From: Notamacropus eugenii | Taxonomy: Eukaryota > Chordata > Mammalia > Diprotodontia > Macropodidae | Length of the DNA: 64,000 bases | Direction of reading: 5' to 3' | NCBI RefSeq assembly: GCF_028372415.1 | Contig: NC_092878.1 | Coordinates: forward strand, 1,949,501-2,013,500 | In this document: piece after piece, positions 10,560 to 21,480 of the stretch | Position numbering within the stretch: the stretch's first letter is position 1 | Layout of the letters: every line of letters begins with the position of its first letter | Notes under the pieces: generated by a model | What the model was told of the DNA's origin: nothing | Database searches by the model: none | Seen by the model: only the letters and a program-made list of their open reading frames with translations | Made by a program: the position numbers and the translations under genes

Positions 10560-11640
10560 TACGAGTTGCAAAGAAAGAGTTGACTTTTGTAGAGGGTTTC
10601 CTTAGCTATGAGTTCCCTCTAGTCACAAAATCACAGATCCAAAACAAAAGAACAGGACTTTTTAAGGCCCGAGGGAGATATAATGGGGACCCCATTTCAA
10701 TACCTAGTGGGCTGAGTGTGATGACAATAGGAAAGGTTATTTCTGATTCCTAAGGTCACTTTCTTTCCCTGTCAGGATCTTTCCACTTTCGTGCACATCA
10801 TAATTTCCCACAATAATATCTGTATTGGGAGACAAGGTAGATACCCCGAACTTCAATATAATGGGAAGAGAACCCCAAAACAACTTGGGCCATGGTCTGG
10901 AAAGTTATTACAGAAAATGAAAGGATTGGATTAAAGAATGTATAGGGGACTGGGATTCTTGGTAATTATGAAATAGCAACAATCCAAATTGGAAGGGAGC
11001 AACTGAGAACCTGGAAGGATCAAAGAGTGCAATTCTGCTGAAAGGAAATATGATGACAAGGTGTCTTCTTTTGGAAAAGCCAAGAGATCACCCTATCAGA
11101 CTCACTTAAACACAAGCAGTATTTTGCAGTGAAAGTTTCAAAAAGGGATCTGAATAAAGTCAAGGATCAGGGAGCATGTAGATTTTAGTCAGTGAAAAAG
11201 GGTTGAACGTCGGCTACAAATTTGATTGGAAAGCAATAGCTTTTGTGTTAGAGAAGGTGGAAATTCCCCTCTGAAATAATATCAAAATGATAGATTGACC
11301 TGAAATAAATTTGAGGTTTGGGGCCTTGAGAAAGTCTTCTTAAGAATTATTGGGATTTCGGAGGTTAGGGAAGGATACTCTGATAAAATGCCTCAAGAAA
11401 ATCCACGGCTCTGTACTAAGGTACTCAGCATAGGCCTCTGCTCTACAAGAGAGGTCCAGGCCAGCCAGCTCTGTGGATGAGCTCTGATCTAAGAAGAGGG
11501 TGGGATGTGCTCAGCTGGGGTCCTTCAGTAAGAAGCAACTTTCTTCTCTTTTGTGATTTATTGTGAATTTGAACACCAACAAAACCAGTTTGCAATAATA
11601 TATTTGAATATATAAATTTTAACATATAAAATGTGCATAA
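10560..11640. other. Unassigned non-coding DNA, about 1.1 kb
   Basis: I see no coding signal or clear repeat. An AT-rich piece follows at about 11,640-11,800 that may be diverged antisense L1. Confidence 0.4.
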
Positions 11641-11913
11641 TAACTTGTTAGTTACGCCCTCTGTCTCATTTAGCTATATTTTTGTCTGTTCATCCCTATT
11701 TATGTATATATGTATGTATATATTAACTTTTATATATAGTCAGAGTGTATGGTGTTTTGATGTTTTCTCTACTTCACATTATTCTATATAGGTCTTTCTA
11801 GATCTCTGATCCAAACCCTCTCTTCTCTCCTCAAATCTCCCACGCTACCCTTTCCTCCTACCTTCTCAGAGGATTTCACCTCATACTTTTCTAAGAAAAT
11901 AGAAAGGAGAGAC

Positions 11914-12180
11914 GGAAGGAAGGAAGGAAGGAAGGAAGGAAGGAAGGAAGGAAGGAAGGAAGGAAGGAAGGAAGGAAGGAAGGAAGGAAGAGAGGGAGGG
12001 AGGAAGGAAGGAAGGAAGGAAGGAAGGAAGGAAGGAAGGAAGGAAGGAAGGAAGGAAGGAAGGAAGGAGAGAAGGAAGGAAGGGAGGGAGGCAGGAAGGA
12101 AGGAAGGAAGGAAGGAAGGAAGGAAGGAAGGAAGGAAGGAGAGAAGGAAGGAAGGGAGGGAGGCAGGAAGAAAGGATGAA
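11914..12180. repeat. (GGAA)n microsatellite, about 265 bp
   Basis: GGAA units run with a few GGGA, GAGA and GGCA interruptions. The interruption motif GAGAGAAGGAAGGAAGGG-like recurs, which suggests block duplication within the array. Antisense frames read as Phe-Leu-Pro-Ser repeats and are not genes. Confidence 0.97.
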
Positions 12181-12189
12181 GGAAAGAAA

Positions 12190-12655
12190 ATAGAGCCCAC
12201 TCACCTGTGAGATCCTCTTAGCTCTTTCTCTGTGTCTCAGAACCCCTTGGTATAACTTCCTATTCTCTTCCTTGACTTCAGTCTCTAATGAAGGGGCCTT
12301 TGCCTCATTAAGGCCAGCCTCTCTCTTTGTACCCTTGACCTCAATCCTTTTCTTCTCTTTTAGCAGGTTTCCCCCATAATCACACCCTCTCTCTCAATCA
12401 CCTGTCTATCTACAGGCTAGTCTCTGTCAGCTACAAATGTGCCTGCATCTCTCCATTCCTTAAAAAGTTTTTTAAGTCCTCATTCGGCCCTACCATCTCC
12501 TTAAACTATCATTGTATATCTCTCCTTCCTTGTTGCCAAACTCCTAGAAAAATCTGTCTTCACTCATTGTATTTACTTTCTATTCTCTCGCTTATCATCT
12601 TACAGTCTGGCTTCTGACCTCAGCTGAAAACTGCTCTCCAAAGTTACCAATGATC
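12190..12655 (+). mobile_element. L2 LINE ORF2 fragment (pre-RT and RT start)
   Basis: 'AAACTCCTAGAAAAATCTGT', 'CAGTCTGGCTTCTGACCTCA' and 'AAGTTACCAATGATCTCTTT' lie in the usual L2 ORF2 order. The copy begins beside the GGAA array. Confidence 0.8.
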
Positions 12656-12790
12656 TCTTTTTAACCAAAAAGAACTCCTAAAATATTTTGTTTTCACATC
12701 AACTACATTACAAATACATCCCTCCTCCCCCTCCCAGAGAGCCATCCTTTATGATAAAGTATAACCCAAGTCCCAAAGCCCACTGTGATG
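12656..12790. mobile_element. Marsupial interspersed repeat, family not named
   Basis: The 'AAAATATTTTGTTTTCACAT' and 'CAGAGAGCCATCCTTTATGA' blocks look like a repeat I recognise from marsupial DNA but cannot name. It interrupts L2 sequence. A related part may occur at 41,583-41,760. Confidence 0.4.
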
Positions 12791-13435
12791 GGACTGTCTC
12801 CTCATTGATGGAGACCAATGCCTACACCTGTGTGAGAGCAGGGTAAAGTTGGCTAGGACTGGAAAGGGAAAGTTTGTCGGTTTTTTGTCAACCATTTGAG
12901 TCTCTTAGGGTTCTACGGTTGCTTTGGGCACTTCCCCCTTCTGGTTTTGAGAGAGAAAATGGAAAATGATAAGGCCTCTTCAGGTTACTGATGGAAAAGA
13001 CTGGGAAGAAGGTGACATGAAAGGAGTTGGCAGTCTCCATCACGCCCCTAACCACAGGTGACTCTCTTGGTTGAGCTGAATTACTTCGCTCCCAATGGGA
13101 GAGCTCCTATACTCTGGATTATCTAGTATATATTCTTCTAGGTACACTTTCTCTGATTTCTGTTTTGCTGCGATTTGCAAAAATTGGTTTCTTTGCTGCT
13201 TCCTGAGGGTGTTCACTGTGGATGTGCTATCTGGTGGGAGGGGAATCAAGTCTTAGATACAAAGCTTCAGTTGTCCTTCCCCCAAATAATGAAACCAGTC
13301 AGAAGTTTAGCATGAACCTGAAAACTGTAACTCCTAGACTTATAATATTTAAGTGAGCAGATAGATATAATTCTAGCTCTATACCCTGCCCTCTAAGGAG
13401 AGCAGAGTGGCTTTCTGTTTTCCTTCCTGGCAAGA
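12790..13435. other. Unassigned non-coding DNA
   Basis: No supported gene, RNA or repeat. Confidence 0.45.
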
Positions 13436-13459
13436 ATTAAAGTCTTCCTTGGAGAAGCT

Positions 13460-13475
13460 GGGGGGGGGGGGGGGG
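13460..13475. repeat. G16 homopolymer
   Basis: Sixteen consecutive G bases are followed by CAGGGGAGGAG. The tract could form a G-quadruplex and is prone to length errors. Confidence 0.95.
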
Positions 13476-13734
13476 CAGGGGAGGAGAAGAGGCTAGAAAT
13501 GACCATTCTGCCTCCCTTTGAGTCACACAATATCCCCATGCTACATTTTGAGGCCAGCCATCACTACATAAGAATTTTAAAAAGAGGAAGTGGGGAAAAT
13601 AGTTCAGCAAAACTAGCCAACACTTCAAAAAATCTGGCATGTGCAGTGCCCGTAGGAGATCCAGAGTCTTCTGCCTTCCACCTATTCCTCTCTTATTTGA
13701 GGTCAAACCTTCCAACGCATTCAGTTTCAATTGT

Positions 13735-13830
13735 CTTGTTGTCATCTCCATTTATGTTGTTGGAATCACTGTGTATATTGTTTTCCTAATTCTGCTTATT
13801 TCATTTGCCTCAGTTCATATGCATCCTATA
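13735..13830 (-). mobile_element. L1 3' fragment, antisense
   Basis: 'CCTAATTCTGCTTATTTCAT' and 'CAGTTCATATGCATCC' match the antisense marsupial L1 3' region, which usually reads TGGTTCTGCTCATTTCACTC. Confidence 0.6.
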
Positions 13831-13972
13831 CCAAAGAGATCAAAGAGAGAAAGGTCCGACATGAACAAAAATATTTATAGAGGCAACTTTTGTTAGAGCA
13901 ATGCTCTGGAAATGAAGGAGATGTCCAACAATTGGGAAATGGCTAGAAATGATTACTCTGGGTAAGTGTGTG

Positions 13973-14016
<44 letters not shown>

Positions 14017-14440
14017 GTGCGTGTGTGTGCACGTGTGCGTACACACACTACATATATACACACTATATGTATAAAATATATATACATGGAATATAAAATA
14101 GAATATGATTGTGCTGTAAGAAATAAAGGAATGGTTTCAGACCAACCTAAGAAGATGTGTGAACTGATGAAGATTGAAGTGGGCAGAACCAGAAAGAAAA
14201 TTCATACTCTAATAGCCACGTTGCAAAGACAAACAACTATGAAAGAGTTCCGAATTCTGATCAGTGAGTGAGTGACCACCCATGATTCCAGAGGGCCGAT
14301 GAGGAAGTTCCTCTTACCCTTGACAAGGCAGTGACAAATTCAAGGTGCAGAATGTGCCAAGCGTGAAATGTTGTCTCAGGTTCACTATGCATATTTGCTA
14401 CAAAGGTGTTTAATCTTTTTTCAGTGGGAGAAGAAAACTG
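13831..14440 (+). mobile_element. L1 LINE 3' end with internal (TG)n
   Basis: 'AAAAATATTTATAGAGGCAA', 'TAGAATATGATTGTGCTGTA', 'GATGAAGATTGAAGTGGGCA' and a 3' UTR ending 'TATTTGCTACAAAGGTG' follow L1 order. A TG microsatellite has expanded within it, and an antisense L1 piece abuts its 5' side, forming an inverted pair. Confidence 0.7.
13973..14048. repeat. (TG)n microsatellite, about 76 bp
   Basis: TG repeats with GC and CG variants (TGCGTG, GCACGTG) form an alternating tract that could adopt Z-DNA. Confidence 0.95.
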
Positions 14441-14449
14441 GACGAAGGG

Positions 14450-14780
14450 AAGAGCTATAGGGTTGCCCCCTCCCTAAAATAAGGCCATTTAAACATTTTG
14501 AAACACGGAGAAGAGAACAGAAGGAAGTCCAGAAGGAAACACAGGCAAATAGGACAGCTTTGAAAGTTAAATACTGAATGTATTATATACTTAAAAGAAT
14601 AACCAAGCTATACTAATGACATAGTATAAATCTGTAAGTAAAATCTTGTTTTTCTGTTCTACTTTGAATAAGGAAATGCTTGCTTTATTTGGTGTTTGCT
14701 AAGTTCAGAATAAAAATATTAAATCAAAATTGAGCTTAAAAAAGCAAAAGTCTATAAATATTCATTCCATACTTCTTCAT
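14450..14780. other. Unassigned AT-rich DNA between L1 pieces
   Basis: No gene or firm repeat match. It may be L1 3' UTR that has diverged. Confidence 0.4.
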
Positions 14781-15790
14781 AACCATCTTATTCATTTCTT
14801 ATAGAGCAATCCCATTCCATTATATTCATGTCACCATTTATTATGCCACTCCTCGAGAGATAAATAACTACTTTTTTGTAGTTCTTTGCTACTATAAAAG
14901 CTGCTGTCACAGATACTTCCATGTGTATGAGACATTTTTTTTTATGTTGTACTTCCTTGGGGTATTGGGCTAGGAGCAGGATCTCTGGGTCAAAGGATAC
15001 GAACATTCTAGTCACCTTCTTAGCATTATTTAGAAATGCTATCCAAAATGGTTGGACCAGTTCAGAGTTCCACCAATAGAACATTTGTGGGCATGTTTTC
15101 CAACAACCCTTCCAACGCTGACTAATCCCATCATTTTTCATCTTTGCCAATTTATTGGCTGTGAAGTGAAACTTCGGAGTTGTTTTGATTTGTTTTTTCT
15201 TACTATGAATTATTTGAAGCATTCTTTCATACAGTTGTTATTAGTTTTTCAATTACTTTTTACCAAAGTATCTTGTGGAGTATGGCTTTTGGTCTTAGAC
15301 GCACTGAAACCTGGGTTTGAAGACTGCTATCAGTGATATTAGGTATTTTCTCCCCAGTAGACCACTTCCTTTCTTGTCCTGGTTGTACCAATTTTGTTGG
15401 TGCAAAAGCTTTTCAAATTTCATATACTTAAAATTATCTGTTTAATCTTTTGTGATCACCTCTGTTCCTTGTTTGATTAAGAAGTCTTTCCTTCACCATA
15501 CATTCAGGTCATATATTTATTTTGAGTTTATTGTGGTATACAGTGGCCTCAATCTAATTTTCATCAGACTACTTTCCAGTTTTCCTAGCAATTTTCATCA
15601 AGCACTAATTTCTTTCTTCCTCAGTTAATTTGTGTCTTCAGAATTATCTATTATTTCTGGATCTTTTTTGACTCGTCTAGTCCAATGACTTACTTCTTTA
15701 TTTTGTAACCAGTATCAAGCAGTTTTGATAATTGTTACTTTATAATATCATTAGAGACTTGGAAGTGCTTTTCTCCCTTTAGTCACACAT
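14781..15790 (-). mobile_element. L1 LINE ORF2 3' half, antisense
   Basis: The minus strand has a 144-codon open stretch (14788-15222). It contains L1 C-terminal motifs: 'YWWNSELVQPFW', 'NNAKKVTRMFVSFDPEILLL', 'YPKEVQ' and 'IVAKNYKKVV'. Upstream ORF2 sequence continues to about 15,790 ('CCAGTATCAAGCAGTTTTGA', 'TTTATAATATCATTAGAGAC'). This is the best-preserved L1 reading stretch in the window, but it is truncated and disrupted. Confidence 0.85.
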
Positions 15791-15794
15791 AGTT

Positions 15795-16025
15795 TTCATT
15801 GTTTCCTCTGATGATCTAGATAAGAGGGAAGGACCAAATCTTCCTCACAGATGACCTTCCCTACATGCTGGAGTTCCACCTGGAGGTTTTTTAATGCATC
15901 ATTGGATTCCACTGCCATGGTCAGGAACTGTTTGTCCTTCACTCATGCTACATGCTCTTCTAGCCTCCTTTTACAAGCATGTATTTCTTTGATGATATCC
16001 TTTATCAGAGCTGTACTTAACAATC
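15795..16025 (-). pseudogene. Coding-like antisense fragment of unknown parentage
   Basis: On the minus strand one frame reads almost through, with a single internal stop. It is helix-rich: 'ALIKDIIKEIHACKRRLEEH', then 'FLTMAVESNDALKNLQVELQ'. I do not recognise the parent gene. It could be a processed pseudogene piece or the coding part of an unnamed transposon. The adjacent repeat at 16,040-16,213 has a second copy at 42.5 kb, which favours a mobile element. Confidence 0.35.
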
Positions 16026-16039
16026 AACTCTCCCCCCAA

Positions 16040-16213
16040 AAAGACATACTTTTAAGTTTAATCTGCATTATTACATTTCTTAAGTCTAGACAATCAACAA
16101 AACAATAAAGCAAGCCCTGATTTGGGTTGTTTTTTAATTTCTAAGTTATAAATTCTCACACTGAAAATTTAACAATCATTTCTCACTAACGGTATATGCT
16201 AGGTCCAGCACAC
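16040..16213 (-). mobile_element. Short interspersed repeat, unnamed family 3, copy 1
   Basis: Shares an ordered set of blocks with 42,456-42,638: 'GACATAC.TTTAAGT', 'GCATTATTA', 'AGTCTAGACAATCA', 'AAAACA', 'CAAGCC.TGATT', 'TTTAACAAT' and 'TCCAGCACAC.CC'. No reading frame survives. Strand is arbitrary. Confidence 0.6.
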
Positions 16214-16214
16214 C

Positions 16215-18150
16215 CCTGCCTTTTGTGGGGTTTTTTGGGTGTAGAAGTCACTATTTGTATACATGCTTTAGATTCCCCAGACCTACTCTATGCCACTCCA
16301 TTGCCCTTTAGATCACTTTCAGTGTGCATTCTTTGGAGACCATGTTTTCTTTCATGGTCTATAGACGTATAATACAATCAGAAAAATATCTATGTATAAT
16401 AAAGGGGGGGGGAGATTTGAGGGATTTCTGTGGCAACAAGTTTGAATCACTGAACATATCGCATAATTTCCTAAGTGCAACATAGTCTAATCTCATTAAT
16501 TCTGAGCCCAGCTCATCTGTCTGTGATACCTATCCATGAGATTTGTTCTAATTAACTAATTCAATGTTCTGCCTAACTTATTACATTCTATAATCGAGAC
16601 AATAGTCTTCATCCATTTAGTTTTTCTGTGTGAATTTTAGGCCATGGATCCCCTTGAGGAGTTCATACAGTATTCTGGGACTTGATACAATCGGCATAAT
16701 GTCATCTGCAAACAGGACTCTATAGGGAACCTCATCATTTACAGGGGAGCTCTGTTCCATTTAATCTGTACAAAGTATTCTTTGAACACAGATATGCACA
16801 TATGTATATGTAAAATGTACATATGTATAACACAGACTATCCCGGCCCCACTGTCTGAAGGCCAGATGTGTCACATTTCACCCCTCCTCCAGAGTTTTTA
16901 TTTATCCTTAAGGAGAGTAGGGAGGTCTAAGTTCTCTGCAAATGGCTCCAGATTTCACTGATGGTACTCACCCAATAATAGAGGGTGGACCCTCCCCTCC
17001 TCACCCCCACACCTCAGTTCCATTTAGCCACTAACAGCTGAAGTGGCTTTTACAATGAATACTTATTCCAAAAGGTACATAATCACATATATTCAGACTT
17101 ACTGCCCTAATACCTGGGAAGTACAGTGCCCCTCTCCCCTTACACCACCTCAGTCTCTAGGAAGGAGGAGGGAATTAGGTTCATAGGTTAGCCCGGTTCC
17201 TACAGAGTACAATACCAGGTCCAACTACAACCCCATCCCCATCCTGCCACTTCCCAGTCCCAAGCACCCTGGCTTCTCTGGGCTTCCATACTAGATTTAC
17301 TGACTTCACCGTCCCACCTGCTATCCTCATCTCAAGGTCCTTGTCATGGCTCAGCCTCAGGTCCAGTGGAGTTTGCACCTGAAACTGAGAGAGAGACAAA
17401 TAAAACAGAACAGAAATAAACACACCCCCAGTCCCATTTCTCAGAGCCAACAGAGGGAAGAAGTCCATCCCCATTCACCGATTTAGTATATGGTGGCCAT
17501 GCCGTGGGTGAACTGGGATCTCCACCCTCTGAGTATAGCAGGAAAAGAGGCAGAGTGATTGTCTCAGTCTTGCCTGCTACAATTACACAGCCAATTAAAG
17601 GAACCTAACCCACACCCCTCACCTACGTGGTAGGGGAAGAAGAGTGCCCTCATGTTAAGAGATCGGGCACAGCAAAGTAAGCCCTCTTAGGGCATCTCCA
17701 TGTGTGGGGATCTGGGCATGCCCAGACAAGCCCAGGTAACACTATGACATTTCTTTTTCCTAATACTCTCCAATATTTTATCAATGATGGGATTATTGGG
17801 TTAAGGAATATGATTATTTTGTAACTTGTGACAAAACGTTTGTTATGAGTTTTTTCTTTTATTTTCTGAGTGGGAGGGAGATAAAATAAATTTTTGTTCA
17901 CTGAAAAACATTAAATTGAATTTAAAAAAAAAAATCCCCCTGCATCCTTGGGTTTTTAAACCAGCATCCCTTTTACCTCCTCATTTAACAGAGTGAATAA
18001 GACAAACATATATTAAGAATGTATATTCATACAAGGTTCACTGGGAACACAAGAGAAGAAAAATAGTAAAGTGGACTGTATAAAAGGATCAATGGAGGGA
18101 AAAACAAAAGGGATATTTTCCTGAGTACATGCTACTATAGCACCTGGGGC
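16215..18150. other. Mostly unassigned DNA, about 1.9 kb
   Basis: No gene is seen. A piece near 16,640-16,760 ('AATGTCATCTGCAAACAGG') may be antisense LINE. The stretch at about 17,760-17,935, with an AATAAATTT end, resembles an L1 3' UTR. An AGGGGGGGGAG run lies near 16,405. Confidence 0.4.
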
Positions 18151-18156
18151 ATGGGC

Positions 18157-18185
18157 TCACACACACACACACACACACACATACA

Positions 18186-18230
<45 letters not shown>
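18157..18230. repeat. (CA)n microsatellite
   Basis: A CA dinucleotide array of about 74 bp with two interruptions (CATACA and CAAACA). Confidence 0.97.
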
Positions 18231-18231
<1 letters not shown>

Positions 18232-18269
18232 AAGATTCTTCTCTTAAGGCCAATCCCCAATAAAGTGAT

Positions 18270-18428
18270 TCTTTTCTATGTGTCAGTCTTTTAAATACGT
18301 GAATATGCTTCTCATATCTCTCCTTGGGCTGTTTTCTCCTATGTACTGGTTTCCTAATACCTCATCATCCTAGTTGCCCTGTCCAAAATAAACTCTAGTT
18401 TGTAATACCCATCCCCTTAAAACTGAAC
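18270..18428 (-). mobile_element. CR1/L3 LINE, antisense, part 1
   Basis: 'TATCTCTCCTTGGGCTG' and 'CATCATCCTAGTTGCCCTGT' match antisense CR1/L3 3' sequence. It continues in part 2 after a MIR insertion. Confidence 0.7.
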
Positions 18429-18429
18429 A

Positions 18430-18715
18430 CAATAAAATAACAGTAATAATAATAGCCACTAGCAGCTAGATAATGCTTTAGAATTTACAAAGTGCTTTAT
18501 AATTATAATCTCATTTGATCCTCATAACAACCCTGGGAGACAGGTGCTATTATTGCCAATTTACAAATGGGGAAACTGAGGTAGAGAGTGGTTAAGTGAA
18601 TTGCCCAGGGTCACCCAAGCTAGTGTCTGAGACCATATGTGAACTCAGATCTTCCTGACTCTAAATCCCACATTCTATCAGTTGTACCACCAATAGCCTT
18701 AATATCTTAAACATT
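18430..18715 (-). mobile_element. MIR/THER SINE inside CR1/L3
   Basis: A near full-length antisense SINE with 'TTTACAAAGTGCTTTATAAT', 'TTTGATCCTCATAACAACCC', 'GGGGAAACTGAGG' and 'CCCAGGGTCACCCAAG'. It splits the CR1/L3 copy. Confidence 0.85.
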
Positions 18716-18719
18716 GTCT

Positions 18720-19010
18720 AGCTATCACAGTGGGGACTGTTGCTTGTCACTATATTTACATTAATCTATTAGAGTTTTTTAGCAACTGAATCAACCTATT
18801 AGCCCATATTAAACACTTTTATTCAGCTAAAACTCCCAAGTTTTCCATACTTGAACTGCTGCTAAATCATTGCATCCATACCCTGTGCATGTATCATCAC
18901 AATCTGCACTGTGCATTTGTCCCTGACAAATTTCATTGTGTTCATTTCAGCACGGTACTCTAGCACATCAAGACAGTTTTATCTCTTGATCTTTGTAATT
19001 TATCACATTC
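18720..19010 (-). mobile_element. CR1/L3 LINE, antisense, part 2
   Basis: 'TGAACTGCTGCTAAATCAT' and 'CTGACAAATTTCATTGTG' follow the order of CR1/L3 between parts 1 and 3. Confidence 0.7.
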
Positions 19011-19011
19011 A

Positions 19012-19235
19012 GTGCTAGATGACATAGGAGCTGGAGCCCTCAGTCAGAAATTCCTATGTTCAAATTCTGCCTCAGAAGCTTCCTTATTGTGTGAGCCTGA
19101 GCAAGTTATCTAACCTATCTCCATTGCCACTATTAAATGGGTATGATAATACCCCACAAGACTGTTGTGAGGATCAGATGAGAAAATGAATGTAAAATAT
19201 TTTGCAAACTTTAAGGCACCATTTATTATATCTTA
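19012..19235 (+). mobile_element. tRNA-derived/THER SINE inside CR1/L3
   Basis: The sense SINE has 'GAGCAAGTTATCTAACC', 'GACTGTTGTGAGGATCAG' and 'GCAAACTTTAAGGCACC'. It separates parts 2 and 3 of the LINE. Confidence 0.75.
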
Positions 19236-19735
19236 AGATATTTGAAGACAACACAAAAAAGGAAGCTGAATGCCTTATGGTACCTAACAGTTGTTTGTTA
19301 TTATAATTCCTGATTTGTATCATTGGCAAATTTGGTAAGAATGCCATCAAAGTTCTTCATTCAAGTCAGGTATAAAAATGTTGAACGTTAACAAAGCTGA
19401 AGACAGAACCCTATAGTACTCCAAAAGACTTGGCCTCCAGGTTAACTGACCATTATTGAACGAAACATTTGGAAGGATAATATTCACAAAATATTTGTAT
19501 AATTTATATTATGTAAGTGGGCACATGGCATGTGCTTGATAAATGCTTGTCCCCTTTCTCTCATTCCATTCATCTCCATTAATACTAACCTTCTAGTGTG
19601 GTTCTTCATCCAAGTATAATCCACCCAAAAAGTATGGTCACCCAGTGCAGTCCACATTTTGCCATCTTGTCAATAAGAATATTATAGATAATGACTTTGT
19701 CACACATTGCTGAAATCAAGATAGGACAGGAGTCT
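19236..19735 (-). mobile_element. CR1/L3 LINE, antisense, part 3
   Basis: 'GTATCATTGGCAAATTTGGT', 'AAAAATGTTGAACGTTAAC', 'CAGAACCCTATAGTACTCC' and 'CCATCTTGTCAATAAGAAT' are classic antisense CR1/L3 landmarks. Confidence 0.85.
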
Positions 19736-19739
19736 TTTT

Positions 19740-20340
19740 TGTAAACAGTATTTCTTTTTTCCAATTACATGTAAAGATAGTTTTCAACATTCACTTTTAT
19801 AAGATTTTGAGTTCCAAATTTTTCTCCCTCACCCTCACCTTTCCTCAGCACGGCAAGCAATGTGATTGAACATGCAATCATGTTAAACCTATTTCCACAT
19901 TTGTCATGTTGTGAAAAAAAAATCGAAGAAAAGGTAAAAACCATGAAAAAACAAAGGAAAAAAGTATACTTTGATCTGCATTCAGACTCCATAGTTCTTT
20001 CTCTGGATGTGGATAGCATTTTCCATTGTGAGTCTTTTGGAATTGTCTTGGATCATGGTATTGCTACGAGCTAAGTCTAGCATAGCTGGTCATCACACAG
20101 TGTCTCTGTGACTGTGTACAATGTTCTCCTGGTTCTGCTCATTTCACTCATCAGTTCATGCAAGTCTTCTAGGTTTTTCTGAAATCTGCCTGCTCATCAT
20201 TTCTTATAGCACAACAGTATGCCATTATATTAATATACCACAACTTGTTCAGCCATTCCCCAGTGGATGGGCATCCCCTCAATTTCCAATTCTTTGACAC
20301 CATAAAAAAAGATTTTTGTACATGTAGGTCTTTAGGCCAG
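19740..20340 (-). mobile_element. L1 LINE 3' end (3' UTR and ORF2 C terminus), antisense
   Basis: 'CCAATTACATGTAAAGATAG' (the L1 end), 'TCCTGGTTCTGCTCATTTC', 'CATTCCCCAGTGGATGGGCA' and 'TGTACATGTAGGTC' occur in antisense order. It lies immediately beside the CR1/L3 remnant. Confidence 0.85.
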
Positions 20341-20532
20341 GAGTCTTAACCATGTTTGTGTCGTGGACCCCTTTAGCAGTCTGTTCAAGCCTGTGGGTCC
20401 ACTTCTCAGAATAATGTTTTTAAATTCATGAAATAAAACACGTTGGAATAAAAGGGAAATCAATTACAGTGAAATACAGTTATCAAAATATTTACACAAC
20501 AAATTCACAGACCACAAGTTACGAACTCTAAG
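20341..20532 (+). mobile_element. DNA-transposon-like repeat family 1, copy 1
   Basis: The start 'AGTCTTAACCATGTTTGTG' and 'GACCCCTTTAGCAGTCTG' are followed by 'CAGAATAATGTTTTTAAAT' and a 3' end 'CACAGACCACAAGTTACGAA'. Other copies end AGGTTAAGAAA or AGGTTAGGAAA, so the termini look inverted (TTCTTAACCT / AGGTTAAGAA). A non-autonomous hAT-type element is likely. Confidence 0.65.
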
Positions 20533-20589
20533 AGAAATGTTGTTACTCTCTGATGAGGATATAGATAATCTAGTGTAATGCTTTAAGTG

Positions 20590-20860
20590 CCCATGCTACA
20601 GCATTGTTGTGGTGCCCAAATGAGACAACAAGCTCTGAGAGTTTGCCTTGGCGCTCCTCAAGTCATCATCACACTTTCCAGTCAAGGTCTCTAGTTCCTC
20701 AAATCTTCGCTGCTACAGGGCCTCAGCTTTGCTCCTCAGGGTGATCTCCTTATCCAGGGTTTTGACCTTGAATCCTGAGAATGCTGTCCAGATCCAGACA
20801 GTGATCTATTGTCTTCAATGGGTTCACCATGAACAAATTATGACAATCCAACCAGACTGT
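20590..20860 (-). pseudogene. Coding-like antisense fragment, parent unknown
   Basis: The minus strand gives a charged, coiled-coil-like stretch, 'LDKEITLRSKAEAL' stop 'QRRFEELETLTGKCDDDL', then 'RSAKANSQSLLSHLG'. A preceding segment (VNPLKTIDHCLDLDS) lies in another frame. This looks like a processed-pseudogene remnant, but I cannot name the parent. Confidence 0.4.
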
Positions 20861-21049
20861 TTTTAATAGGATTAAGAATAAAGTTAATAATTCTAGCATT
20901 TATAGAATGCCATATGTACACACATATATGTATGCATTTAGACTGGGCCTTTGATCCATTGATAAAGGAACTCTTGATGAAGAAATTCCCTTTACCAATA
21001 GGCACTAGGTCTACAACTTAAAGTCTTAGAGAGTATATAAATATAGCCC

Positions 21050-21480
21050 CAAAGCTACCAACGATCTCTTCATTTCAATTCTAATGGTCTCTTTTTGGTG
21101 CTGATTCTTCTAGACTTCTCTGTTGCCTTGACACTATCAGTCACCCTCTTCTCCTGGACACTCTCCTCTTTAGGTTTTTGTGAAACTTTTCTCCTTGTCC
21201 TCCTCCTACTTGTCTGACTGCTCCTTCTCAGCTTCCTTTTCTGGATCTTCTTCCAGGTTCCACCCACTAACCAAAGATTTAGTTTAAACCTAAGGGTTTA
21301 TCATGGGCCCTCATCTCTTCTCTTCTCATTCTATCCCACCTTGGTGATCTCATCAGCTCCCATGGGTTCAATTGTCGTCTCTATGTAAATGATTCTCAGA
21401 TCTATTTATCCAGCCCATCCTTCTCTTCTGACCTCTAGTCTTGCATGACAAATTGCCTTTTAGAAATTTCAAACAGAACG
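21050..21480 (+). mobile_element. L2 LINE ORF2 reverse-transcriptase fragment
   Basis: 'CAACGATCTCTTCATTTC', 'CTTCTCTGTTGCCTTGACAC' (the LSAAFDTV block), 'CATGGGCCCTCATCTCTTC' (LGPLLF), 'CTCATCAGCTCCCATGGG' and 'GATTCTCAGATCTATTTAT' (the YADDSQIYL block) are in correct order. The antisense frame at 21,070-21,267 is a shadow. Confidence 0.9.

Noticed and set aside
11784-12204. 138- and 107-codon Phe-Leu-Pro-Ser repeat frames
   Set aside because: They are products of the antisense (GGAA)n microsatellite. The same applies to the frames at 50,150-50,595.
14788-15222. 144-codon minus-strand frame as a possible host gene
   Set aside because: The peptide matches L1 ORF2 C-terminal motifs, so it is a LINE remnant.
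21070-21267. Lys/Arg-rich minus-strand frame
   Set aside because: It is antisense to an L2 reverse-transcriptase fragment with clear sense-strand landmarks.
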